From Dryocosmus kuriphilus (taxonomy: Eukaryota; Arthropoda; Insecta; Hymenoptera; Cynipidae): a DNA stretch of 64,000 nucleotides. The notes under the pieces were generated by a model, which searched no databases, had not been told where the DNA came from, and saw nothing but the letters and a program-made list of their open reading frames with translations. Location of the stretch: assembly GCA_038277395.1 (NCBI GenBank), contig CM076191.1, forward strand, positions 28,840,583 to 28,904,582, in the 5' to 3' direction. The number at the start of each line of letters is the position of its first letter. Within the stretch, counting starts at the first letter, position 1. A program made the position numbers and the translations under genes. This document shows positions 10,522-20,528 of this stretch, one piece after another.

Positions 10522-11461
10522 CGAGGTGTGATCGAAAAGTAAGGTGCCTTTTTGAATTTCGCGGGATGCGTACAGTCGATATTCGTTTTCTTTTTTTCTT
10601 ATGTTGGTGCACTCGTCCCAGACATATGTGCACAGTTTCAGCTATATAGCATTTTTTGTTTGTTGCGAGAGGCATAAAGGTTAGAAGTGTTTTGCGTGCT
10701 CGGCGATTTCCTGCTGTCGAAAAAAATGGATGAAAGAATTAGCATCCGATTTTGTGTAAAAAATGGAATTAAGTGCTCCAAAACACTTGAAATGTTGAGA
10801 GTGGCATACAGTAAGTGTACTCTGAGTAAAAAAAAAAATGTTTATAAGGTGTAAAAGCTCTTTCGGGAAGGCCGAGAAGATGTTAATGACGAAGCTCGCT
10901 CTGGACGTCCCAGCACGTCAACAACTGATGAAAACATTGAAGAAGTGAAGAAAATAGTGCTGGCGAATCGTCGAATTACCATTAGAGAAGTTGCTGATGA
11001 TGTCGGCATCTTGTTTGCCTCGTGCCAAGCAATTTTAGTGGATATTTTGGGCATGAGACGTGTGTCAGCGAAGTTTGTTCCGAAACCACGATAATGCGCC
11101 AGCTCACACGTCATTGCTCGTTTGTAATTTTTTGTCCAATAACAACACCATAATCATGCCTCAGCCACCGTATTCACCAGATTTGGCTCCCTGCGAGTTT
11201 TTCCTGCTTCCAAAACTGAAAAGACCCATGAAAGGACGGCGTTTTGCGACGATTGAGGAGATAAAGACCGCATCGCTGGAAGAGCTGAAGGCTATACCAA
11301 AAAGTGCTTATCAGAAATGCTTTGAGGATTGGAAAAAGCGCTGGCACAAATGTATTTTATTCGAGGGGGATTACTTTGAAGGGGACAATATCAATATTGA
11401 TGAATAAATAAATATTTTTTGATAAAAATAAAAAGTGATCTTCCTTTTCGATCACACCTCG
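10522..11461 (+). mobile_element. Mariner element, internally deleted, with TA target duplication
   Basis: Terminal inverted repeats begin CGAGGTGTGATCGAAAAG at 10522 and end CTTTTCGATCACACCTCG at 11461. They are flanked by TA at 10520-10521 and 11462-11463. The element is 940 bp, short of the ~1.3 kb usual for mariners. The missing part is the middle of the transposase, so both ends are intact while the gene is not: a typical non-autonomous derivative that could in principle be moved by a transposase supplied in trans. Confidence 0.95.
10726..11407 (+). pseudogene. Mariner transposase with internal deletion
   Basis: The N-terminal half starts at ATG 10726 and encodes a helix-turn-helix region (ISIRFCVKNGIKCSKTLEML, SGRPSTSTTDENIEEVKK, ITIREVADDVG). 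It has a frame problem near 10830-10850 at an A run. After FVPK the sequence jumps directly to HDNAPAH near 11090. The segment with the first catalytic Asp (normally in T-G-D-E-x-W) is therefore gone. The remaining C-terminal half (to 11407) has HDNAPAH and YSPDLAPCEF, then KRWHKCI. Counting from the HDN Asp, the residue at the third catalytic position after 34 residues is Glu rather than the Asp usual in mariners. Confidence 0.9.
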
Positions 11462-11582
11462 TATATCCACCTTCTTGAAACACGTTTTTGCCTGATTTGA
11501 AATGGATTCGGTCTATATCATTTTTATTCAAAATGTACATTAAAGTTTTTAGAAGATAAGAAAATAAAAGGATTGAAGAAAA

Positions 11583-11650
11583 GTGCGAGGTTGCGAACGC
11601 AGAACGGCAGCGTTACTACTTAATCACCTAAGCCACTAGATCAGGGTAAA
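11583..11650 (-). pseudogene. tRNA-like sequence, minus strand
   Basis: Read on the minus strand, an A-box-like TAGTGGCTTAGGTG precedes a B-box-like GCGTTCGCAACCTCG at tRNA-like spacing. The stems are not clearly paired. It lies directly beside the 4.18 kb inverted-repeat element. A tRNA-derived SINE fragment is the likeliest reading. Confidence 0.3.
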
Positions 11651-11662
11651 TTGTAAAGAAAA

Positions 11663-12345
11663 CACAGGCACACAAAAAAAAAAAATTCATGAATCAGAGG
11701 ATAGACCTTACTAATCTTAAGTTTTTAGGGTCGCTGAAACCGAATATGACCATAAAAAATTATTTCAATTGCCCGTTTTTCTGCTAGCTACCCCTTACCT
11801 CCCTCCGATGGGGTTGAATTTTAAACTTTCGTAAACATTCAAAATGTATGTGTATTTCTATGCTTTTTGGGACGCTGAAACCGAAAATGATTACAGAAAA
11901 CGAATTCAACCTCTATCTTACCCGTTAGCACCCTCTTACCACCCCCTGATGAGGGTTGAATTTTAAACTTTCGTAAAAATGCAAAATGTGTGTGTATTTC
12001 TATGTTTTTTGGGACGCTGAAACCGAAAATTATTACAGAAAACGAATTCAACCTCTATCTTACCCGCTAGCGCCCTCTTACCACCCCCTGATGGGGGGTT
12101 ATATTTAAACTTTCGTAAAAAATTAAAATTTATGTGTATTTCTATGTTTTTTGGGACGCTGAAACCGAAAATGATTACAAAAAACGAATTCAACCTCTAT
12201 CTTAGCCGATAGTACTCCCTTACCACCCCCTTGAATAGGGTTAAATTTTTAATTTTTATACAAAATTAAGATGTTTGTGTATTTCTATGTTTTTTGAGAC
12301 GCTGAAACCATAAAAGACTATAAAAACGATATCCACTCACTCGAT
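11663..12345. repeat. Left terminal inverted repeat with five ~142 bp subrepeats
   Basis: GGGACGCTGAAACCGAAAA-type blocks occur at about 11730, 11871, 12013, 12155 and 12298. Each is followed by a CTCTATCTTACCCG-type block, CTCTTACCACCCCCTGATG and TTTAAACTTTCGTAAA. The unit drifts toward the inner end. Confidence 0.92.
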
Positions 12346-12660
12346 TACCTCCTTACACTCCCTTACAATCATTTAAAAGAACCTAGTAGGATCCATATGA
12401 AAGTTAGCTCTCGGTAAATAGCGCTAACGCTTTCGGAAAAAAGAGGAAAACCAAAGTTTTCATGGGCTTAACGCTCAAAATTTAAATGATCAAAAGTCAA
12501 TCACTTGTTAAATATACAAGTTAAAGAGTGCCTCCAGTTCCTATGTTGCAAACGTCAATAGTTCACCAATCAGAAATATCAGATGCATTCATGGTTTGGT
12601 TCTACTCTTAGCGTAAACCCAGGAACAACGGCGTGGACGTAGTAGGTTTCTGTTCCCTTT

Positions 12661-12912
12661 GGGGTGCTTGATTAACGTGAGTCCCCTTGCCTCTCACGAT
12701 TCGGGGTGCTTGATTAACGTGAGTCCCCTTGCCCCTCACGATTCAGGGTGCTTGATTAACGTGAGTCCCCTTGCCTCTCACGATTCGGGGTGCTTGATTA
12801 ACGTGAGTCCCCTTGCCCCTCACGATTCAGGGTGCGTAATTAACGTGAGTCCCCTTGCCTCTCACGATTCGGGGTGCTTGATTAACGTGAGTCCCCTTGC
12901 CTCTCACGATTC
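12661..12912. repeat. 42 bp minisatellite, six units
   Basis: Six head-to-tail units of exactly 42 bp start at 12661, 12703, 12745, 12787, 12829 and 12871. Each contains GGTGCTTGATTAACGTGAGT and CTCACGATTC. Two sequence variants alternate (GCCTCTC and GCCCCTC), suggesting expansion by an 84 bp double unit. Because 42 is divisible by three, a repetitive plus-strand frame is open across it; I do not regard this as a gene. The array abuts the 3' end of the minus-strand gene. Confidence 0.95.
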
Positions 12913-12917
12913 GGCAT

Positions 12918-14960
12918 TTACCTCTTTCTATGATACCGAACTCTCTTGCTTTCAAATGATCTTCTAAGAGGTTTTCTCTTTTTGGCTCTATTCTGTTCTG
13001 GCAAATCTCTTTTCAAATTCCAACAGTAATCTGCTAACATATTAACATCCCATTTGCCCTGATAGCGCTGTTCAATTTGCCTAAGATCCTGGTGAAACCT
13101 TTCTCCTTGCTCCTCACTGTAGTCCCCTAAATTCTCCGGGAAATAGTCTAGATGAGATTCAAGGAAGTGTAATTTCAAGTTCATTAGGCAACCAAGTTTC
13201 TTATAGTTTATTAGCAGTTTCTTTATTTCTTCCTTGTAGTTCGGACTTTTATTATTGCCTAAGAAATTCCCCACTATTCTTTTGAAACTAAGCCAAGCAT
13301 TTTTTTCTTTAGCACTCATTGATTGAATGAATTCAGTGTCCAGCAAAAGCTTCCGGATTTCCGGCCCATCGAAAATTCCTTCTTTAAGTTTAGCATCTGA
13401 TTTTTTTGGAAACTTCCTTTCGATGTACATGAAAGTGGTCCCCTGTTTGTCTAACGCTTTCACAAATTGCTTCATCAAGCCGAGCTTTATATGAAGTGGA
13501 GGAAGAAGAACTTTTGTAGGTGGTACTAGAGGATCGTTTAGAATATTTTCCGAGCCAGGAACTAAAGAGACTCTCGCAGTCCACTTGTAGTTTGTGTAAT
13601 GCTTCTCGCGATCTCAACTATTCCAAAGGCATAAAAAACACGGATGCCTTGTGAAACCGCTCTGCTGCCCTAGAAGGATTGTTATAATCTTTAGATCTCC
13701 ACAAATCTGCCAGTTATGTTCCGTATATTTTATTTTTTCAAGTATTAGCTTCAATGACTGGTACTCTTCATTCATATTTACGGAATAGTTTATGGGTAGC
13801 GAAGCGAACTCATTGGTATTGTGTAAAAGTACTACTTTCAGACTGCGGGTGGAAGAGTCAATAAAAAGCCTCCACTCTTCACTCCTGTAAATGTTTGGTT
13901 TTAAGCAATTTATAAGGCCTCGGATATCTGTACAGTATATAAAGGATTCTTCATTCTTAAAAAAAGGAAGGAAGTCTTTTTCACGATTTCGGAAAGCTGA
14001 AACACGTGTACCTTTAGACAAAAGTCCATCTTTCTTGAGATTTGACGCAAGATATTCTGCAGCATCTTTCGGTAACCCCAAGTCCCTTACTATATCATTC
14101 AGTTTTTTCTGATCCCATAGTTTTATAGACCGATCTTGTTTGAAGAAATCATCTTCTTCACCACTGTCAGAATTTAAGTCAATTTCATTTTCAGTCTCAG
14201 TACTGTTTGAATCTTCAGTTGGCTCAACAACATCCATTTAAATTTCATCTTCGATTGCATCACTTCTGAGATCCATTTCAACATTACTGGCTGAAATAAC
14301 GTCGACATCATTATAAATTGGTGGAGTAAAGGATGAAGTAGTCGGATATACAGCATGATTTGGGGTCAACATATCTTTAAATTCAATCATGCAAATATGG
14401 CAATCCGCTTGAAGTTCAGGCTTTTTCCACACAGCAGGAAATTTCATGGAATCCTTTGCACTTGAATTGGATGATTGACGATTTAATATATTCCTACATT
14501 TGCCACAGATACTGTTTGGTACCCATGTATCACCTTTGCAACTTGCAACCTGCAATGAGAAAACAGACTTATATTTATCCTCATATTGTGAAAAAAGTCT
14601 ACGAAGTTTTTTTGACTCAAACTTACCACATACGTAACAAAACATGGAATTGTCCTTGTTACAGGTGTGAATGGAAGAATCTGAAATGTCCATATCATGT
14701 TCTGTAGATGGACTCATTGTGTGGTTGCTTGGTCCATCACCAGAAGCTACCTCGAGTTCTACATCGCACCGACTCAAAACAACTTTAGCATTCGTTTTTC
14801 TTCTTGAAGCTTTGAACTCTAAAGTAGCCAAGTTGCCCACTGCTTTAGAGCTGCGGATGCTTGATGACGACACCTGCGGGCCCGCTTGCTCACCCAGACC
14901 AGCCGCCGATACTGGGGTCTACCTCCCCTGCATCGTAAATTTTTTCTCTACTTTTGCCAT
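12918..14960 (-). pseudogene. Uncharacterised transposase-like gene, one frame interrupted only by stop codons
   Basis: One minus-strand frame runs from ATG 14960 to a stop at 12918 (about 680 codons). It is interrupted by an in-frame TAG near 14919, a TAA at 14238-14240 and a TGA at 13614-13616, with no frameshift. The N-terminal part has paired cysteines (FCYVCGKF, ICGKC, CHIC) suggesting zinc binding. The middle has RLFIDSSTRSLKVVLLHN and later CGDLKIITILLGQQSGF followed by HPCFLCLW. The C-terminal part has HSHLDYFPENLG-like sequence (here ESHLDYFPENLG) and SEEQGERFHQD. Proteins with these blocks recur as multi-copy uncharacterised genes in animals. The two Asp and the Glu in ERFHQ could form a DDE triad; that is inference. 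Enclosure by long inverted repeats supports a transposase role. Confidence 0.7.
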
Positions 14961-15099
14961 GAAGGCATCATTTTTACCTAAGAACTTAGCCAGTTAAAAT
15001 GTTATCCGCCTTCACCACGTGGAGGTGTCTTAGTCGCAAAAGTAGATACGCAATCAATTCTATTCCAGAGGCATAAAATTAGATTCTAAACTTTAAAAA

Positions 15100-15839
15100 T
15101 ATAAAAATTAAAAATTCAACCTTTTTGAAAGGGGTGGTAAGGGGGTACTAGCGGGTAAGAGAGAGGTAAAATTCATTTTTTACCGTTATTTTCTGTTTCA
15201 AGGTCCCAAAAAACATAGAAACACATATACATCTTAATTTTGTATAAAAATTTAAAATTCAACCCTCTTCAAGGGGGTGGTAAGGGGGTACTAGCGGGTA
15301 AGAGAGGGTTTAGATTCATTTTTTGTTATCATTTTTGGTTTCAGCGTCCCAAAGAACATAGAAATACACATACATTTTGATTTTTTACGAAAGTTTAAAA
15401 TTCAACCCTCATCGGAGGGGTGGTAAGGGATAGCTAGCGGGTAAGAGAGAGGTAAAATTCATTTTTTACCCTTATTTTCTGTTTCAGCGTCCCAAAAAAC
15501 ATAGAAATATACATACATTTTGAATTTTTACGAAAGTTTAAAATTCAACCCTCATCAGGGGGTGGTAAGAGGGTGCTAACGGGTAAGATAGAGGTTGAGT
15601 TCGTTTTCTGTAATCATTTTCGGTTTCAGCGTCCCAAGAAGCATAGAAATACACATACATTTTGAATTTTTACGAAAGTTTAAAATTCAACCCCATCGGA
15701 GGATGGTAAGGGGTAGCTAGCAGAAAAACGGGCAATTGAAATCATTTTTTATGGTCATATTCGGTTTCAGCGACCCCAAAAACTTAAGATTAGTAAGGTC
15801 TACCCTCTGGTTCATGACTTTTTTTTTTGTGTGTCTGTG
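15100..15839. repeat. Right terminal inverted repeat with five ~142 bp subrepeats
   Basis: Mirror image of the left arm: GGTTTCAGCGTCCCAAAA-type blocks at about 15200, 15344, 15486, 15628 and 15770, with GGTGGTAAGGGGGTA and GCGGGTAAGA between them. The outermost unit carries the same private variants (GCTAGCAGAAAAACGGGC) as the outermost left unit, so the arms correspond unit for unit. Confidence 0.92.
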
Positions 15840-16106
15840 AAATTAAAGCCAGGAGTCAACCGGCTGAAAGTAATTCGTATTTTATGTATATTTTGTTATT
15901 TATTATTTCCTTAAAAGATGTGCAGCGTAATGTAAAGGATTAAAGGAATTATAAATTTGAAGCAATGAGATTATAGTCCGGTAGCGGAGTCACTTTCCAT
16001 ATGCAATAAATTAAAAGTGGATGAAAAATATGCAGTCTTATGTATTTTGGCCCGTAGAATCCAAATATTTTCTTCAGCAAGATGAAAAATTGGCACAATT
16101 TGAGTC
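15840..16106. repeat. Partial direct copy of part of the following foldback
   Basis: ATGCAGTCTTATGTATTTTG and its surroundings (about 16005-16090) recur about 370 bp downstream (16370-16480) in the same orientation. This suggests a tandem duplication at the edge of the foldback element. No gene. Confidence 0.6.
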
Positions 16107-17560
16107 ATTTTAAAGAACATGTTTATTCCAGTTTTCTCCATAGAACCCATACTTTCCGACAAAAAAATTCCTAAAGTTTGAAAAATCGTAATTTTTAACA
16201 ATTTTAACCCTTTGTTACTCAATAACTATACATTTTTTTTAACTCTACAAAGCTTAAAATACTCTTTTGACTTTATGCTTTCAAAAGAGAAAAAAATTGA
16301 TTAATATATTTCATACCGTATAGTCATTTAATAGTAAACGAACCGCTGCGCGTTTTCTCCGGGAGCTGATCCACTTTTCGTATGCAATAAATAAAAAAAG
16401 TGGACGAAAAGTATGCAGTCTTATGTATTTTGAGTAGAATCCGAATATTTTGTTCATGAAGCTAAAAAAATGGTACAAATTGTTTAAACAACAATTGTTT
16501 AAACATATGTAGAAATTAAATTTTTTCAATCCAAAACCAATTTTTTTAGGTAATTTGGTCAATTTTAATCCGAAAGTGCCTTTTTGTAAAAGTCGCAAAA
16601 TCAGTATTTAAAAAGTAATGGACGATTTAATGTTGCAACTTACCATTTCAGGCCATTTTTATTTAGGAGCTTCTTAGTTAGTTAAAAACTATTTTTGTCA
16701 AAAATTCAAAAACATACGAGTTCTTTGACTTATACACTACAAAACTGTAAGAAAATTTGACTGAGCTGTCCCTTCTATAGTCATTATTTCGAATAATAAA
16801 TAGCGTCAAGTTGCACTATTGCACCCATCGCGCGAGTTCCTACCTCCTCGCTATCGCTTGCTTAATGTAGCCAATTGCACTAAATTGTAATTTCGTCTAT
16901 CCTCATTAATAAATAAATGATTAAATAAAAAATGAAATACTTAACATAAATTACGTGATACCTAGTTTTTAAGAAATACAAAAACGTATTCTTCTTGTAG
17001 TAATCACATAATTAATTATATTATTATTTATCGTCCATTCCTTTTTAAATATTGATTTTTCAACTTTTACCAAAAGACACTTTCGGATTAAAATTACTCA
17101 AATTATCTACAAAAAATTGCTTTCGTATTGAAACAATTAATTTTTTACTTTGTTTAAACAATCGTTTCTTAAACAAATTGTACCTTTTTTTCAGCTTGAT
17201 GAACAAAATATTCAGATTCTACGGATCAAAATACATAAGGCTGCATACTTTCCATCCACTTTTTTTATTTATTGTATACCGAAAGTGGCTCAGTTCCCGG
17301 AGAAAACGCGCGGTGGTTCGTTCACTATTTAGTGACTACGGCATGAAATATATTAATCAATCTTTTTTTCTTTTAAAAGTATAAAGTCAAAAGAGTATTT
17401 TATGCTTTGTACACTTAAAGAAAATGTATGATTATTGAGTAATAAAGGGTTGAAATTGTTTAAAAAATCACGATTTTTCAAACTTTAGGAATTTTTTTCT
17501 CGGAAACTATGGATTCTATGCAGAAAACTCGAATACACGTTTTATTTAAAATGACTCAAA
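16107..17560. mobile_element. Foldback element, arms about 530 bp
   Basis: The left arm (16107-16635) reappears reverse-complemented at 17028-17560, with landmarks GAGAAAACGCGCGGTGGTTC (right) against its complement near 16345, and TAAAGTCAAAAGAGTATTTT near 17383. Between them is a ~390 bp spacer with no gene. A palindromic TTGTTTAAACAA-type block lies near the inner ends. Arms differ at many sites, so the element is old. No transposase frame; probably a large MITE or foldback. Confidence 0.8.
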
Positions 17561-17603
17561 AAATAGGAAATAACTTTCCGAATCGAAAAAACGAACTTTT
17601 TAT

Positions 17604-18366
17604 ATCTGTTTAAACAAATTATAACGATCAAGATAGAAGAAACTATAGGGATCAGAATCATAGACGAGAAAATTTAGAATATAACGAGCAAGGGAATGGA
17701 AGGACATATAATGCGGGAGAAACCATGCAAATAGAAATAATGGACATCAGGGTCGTGAAAATAATTATAACGGGGAAGATCGAAAAGACCAAAATAAGGA
17801 CTCGAGATATAATACCTTTGACGATCGGCCTCAAAATTATGGGCATACAAATGGTCAATGGTCGAGTGGTCACGCTACCTCAAATTCTAATAATCAAACT
17901 GGGACCATTCCGAAATATTCAAATGGGAACGTCGAAAATGGCATCTACAGGCGCAACAATAATAGGCCAGCAAATGTAAGTCCGGCAAATGGACAGACTG
18001 GCAAAAGCAATTGTTATGAAAATGTAAACAAAAGTAATTCAATTAATGGAAGTCCAAGAAACAATACAGTAAATAAAATTGTTACATGTCTACGCGAAGA
18101 TGTACAAAACTACGAAATTCCAAGTAGTCAAAAGGATTCGGGAAACGCTCGAGCCTCGATTTGGTAGAAATTAATATAATAGAGGCAAATCCGGGGCCAC
18201 ACAACTTCAAAAAACCTCTCCCATTAGATATGCGTGGGGACCTTCTAGAAAATGAAGATAACGAAATAGAAAAAAAGATGATTTTTCAATCAAAGATGAA
18301 TTTTTCAAAAAATTTGAATTTAGAGAAAGGAGTTACATTTTCAACTAAGAAAGATGAACTATTATA
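17604..18366 (+). pseudogene. Asn-rich coding remnant with an NPGP motif
   Basis: Reading in two adjoining plus-strand frames gives a long Asn/Gly/Arg/Gln-rich stretch without internal stops (for example NYNDQDRRNYRDQNHRR and later NQTGTIPKYSNGN). It breaks at about 17722 and again near 18150. A third piece (to 18366) has IIEANPGP followed by KPLPLDMRGDLLENEDNEIE. NPGP preceded by an acidic residue recalls 2A-like ribosome-skipping motifs, known from some non-LTR retrotransposons and RNA viruses, but the usual first Asp of the motif is Ile here. I do not recognise the parent element. Confidence 0.35.
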
Positions 18367-18374
18367 ATTATAGT

Positions 18375-19745
18375 GCAGCTTTTCTAACTCGGAAGTTCAT
18401 TGTCTCAGCTACCGCCACACATCTCTATCCTGTGCGTTCTCCATTTAATTTAAATAATCATTTCCTATCTCTTTCAGATCGTCCCTTACGCTTTTCTCCC
18501 ATCTGTTTCCCGGTCTGCCTACAGGTCTCTTACTAATTGGTTCCCCTTTTAAAACTTGCGCCACTGTTCTTTCGTTGCCCATATTCTTGCTACATGTCCG
18601 TAGAAACATGACCCGTAGAGAGCATGCAGCTCATCATTATGCAGCTTTCTCAATTCACCAGTCTCTTTGTCCCTTTTTAGGCCATAGAATTTCCTAAGTA
18701 CTTTGTTTTCGAACACTTTAAACATGTTCTCCTCTTCTTTCGTCAGCGCCCACGCTTCGCAACCGTACATGGCGACCGGTACATATTATTATCGTTTTGT
18801 AAATTCTTACTTTGATGTTTCTAGATAACGATCGTGATTTTAGTAATGTATTCGTTACATAGTAGCACCCATTTCCAGCGTGCAGTCGCCTGTTAATTTC
18901 CTTTTTAATGTTATTGTCGCTAGTTATAATAGTCCCGAGGTATTTACACTCATTAACATTTTCAAATTTCATATTTCTGGCCATTAGATCCCCCTCTTCA
19001 TTGCTTTGTTCTGATCTTTCGACGGTCAATTATTTTATCTTCGATTCGCTAACTTCGAAATCTGTTTTCTTGGCTTTTGTGATCAAGAATTCTGCATTTT
19101 TAGCTACCGTTCCTTTATCATTCCCGAGTAGGTCGAGATCATCCGCATCTCCCAGAATTTGTATTATCCCATTAAGGGTAGCACTGGACGGATTCGTTTG
19201 AGTTTGTCTGACCACGTATTCTAAAGCTAAGTTGAAAAGGATGCACGAAAGCGCATCGCCATGTTTCCGGCCATCGCGGATCAAAAACTCTTCAGATAAA
19301 CTTCCGTTTACGCGTATTTCACCCTTAGTGACGCTTGAGCAAACTTCGATAAGGCTACCCAATTTCCTTTGTACACCCAAGAACTCTAGAATCCGGTACA
19401 TCCGTGCGCGTATAGTAGAGTCGTAAGCTTTTTTGAAGTCGATAAATAGCTGATGTATTGCTTCATTAAATTCCCATTTCTCTTCTAATAGTTGACTAAT
19501 TGTGAACATTTGATCGCTTGTAGATCGGTTTCGCAGGAATCCACACTGGTAATTCCCAATGATTTTCTCAGAAAAAGGGGCTAGTCTACTTAAGATTACA
19601 TTGGACAAGATCTTATAGCACGAATGCACAAGTGAAATTCCCCGATAATTTTTACAGTTCGCTTTATCGCCTTTTTCAAAAATGGGTATAATAATAGAGG
19701 TATTCCATTCCTCTGATATGGGTTCTGTTTTTCAGATTGCGCGTA
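18375..19745 (-). mobile_element. LINE fragment (family A), minus strand
   Basis: Reverse transcriptase pieces on the minus strand: NYQCGFLRNRSTSDQMFTIS, LFIDFKKAYDSTIRARMYRI, DGRKHGDALSCILFN and a catalytic box altered to LGDADDLDLLG (19030-19629). They continue with KYLGTIITSDNNIKKEINRR (18718-19029) and the post-RT MYGCEAWALTKEEENMFKVF (18549-18770). Frames change between the pieces. The same family occurs at 20090-24270 (plus) and 42002-46800 (minus). The upstream side ends where an HP tail begins near 19779, so the copy lacks its endonuclease. Confidence 0.85.
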
Positions 19746-19778
19746 TTAATATACTTTGCTTTGTGAGGCGATGGCATA

Positions 19779-19932
19779 ACGAGCGCATAACGCGAGTTAT
19801 AAATAACGTATCCAGCGCGAAGCGCGAGTTCCAACAGACGAGCGCTTTAGGCGCGCTCATATTTCATGCGAAGCGCGGCGCGCGCAGAGCGCGATGAGAA
19901 TGTGCCCGCCAAGCGGGCAGATTTTTTTTATT
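19779..19932 (+). repeat. HP repeat, 3' tail only (copy b)
   Basis: Contains the tail hairpins GCGCGAAGCGCGAG and GCCCGCCAAGCGGGC, the block CCAACAGACGAGCGC and GATGAGAATGTGCCC, ending in GCAGATTTTTTTT. The third hairpin is rearranged (extra GCGCGCGCAGAGCGC). The body of the repeat is absent. Confidence 0.85.
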
Positions 19933-20089
19933 TGAGGTACTCTCTTCTTTCATTTACGGACCCATATACACCTAGCGAATAAAAATAATTTAATTTTCAA
20001 ATACAATTAGAAAATATCTAATTTGTCAAGAAAACTTTCAAATATTAATTCACAACAGTAAAAAATACTACAGATTTAAATAAAGTACC

Positions 20090-20524
20090 AAAAGCAAACC
20101 GTTGTTCGACGAAGAGTGAAACCATGGTTTAAAAAGCGAACAAGGGCCAAACTAATTAGTTTACAAAATAAGTGCGATTAAACGCATGAGAAATATCTCG
20201 AGATTAGTAAAAGTAAAAACAACTTCTAGAGATCCAAGAAAAGGGAGTGGGAAAAGAATAAAATACCAGCAATAGAACCGCATAATAAACCAAATGACCC
20301 GCGTGAGATGTACGGGGGAACCAATTTTATAAGGAAAGGCTTTCAAAGTAGAACGGAAGTAATGAGGGTCGAAAATCGCAATCTAGTAGCTGATTCGACA
20401 GAGAGACTAAATTTATGGAATCTAATTCAAAAAAGCTTACAACTCTATTATACGAACACGAATGTACTGGATTCTAAATTTCTTGGGTTTACCAAGGAAA
20501 TTGGCTAGACTTATCGAAGTTTGC
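20090..20524 (+). mobile_element. LINE family A copy, left part (split by piggyBac)
   Basis: Plus-strand sequence matches the minus-strand LINE at 44770-45200: a linker region with GGTTTAAAAAGCGAACAAGG, then REMYGGTNFIRKGFQSRTEV and VADSTERLNLW, then FLGLPRKLARLIEVCL just before the insertion. An internal deletion removes the RT N-terminal part between about 20440 and 20460. The copy resumes at 23667. Confidence 0.85.
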
Positions 20525-20528
20525 TTAA

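Larger units (their letters stand above)
11663..15839 (-). mobile_element. 4.18 kb element with long terminal inverted repeats and one transposase-like gene
   Basis: The left end CACAGGCACACAAAA and the right end, whose reverse complement is CACAGACACACAAAA, start matching inverted repeats about 700 bp long (11663-12345 and about 15100-15839). Each arm is mostly a tandem array of a ~142 bp unit. Between them lies one minus-strand gene (12918-14960) and a 42 bp minisatellite. The ends begin CACAG, and AAA directly flanks both ends, so a 3 bp target duplication is possible. CACTA/EnSpm elements typically have CAC termini, short target duplications and subterminal repeats, so that superfamily is a reasonable hypothesis, but the encoded protein is not a Tnp2. 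Superfamily unresolved. Confidence 0.8.

Noticed and set aside
12659..12967. Plus-strand frame with a 14-residue repeat (GCLINVSPLASHDS)
   Set aside because: It arises because the 42 bp minisatellite unit is divisible by three; there is no start context or flanking coding sequence.
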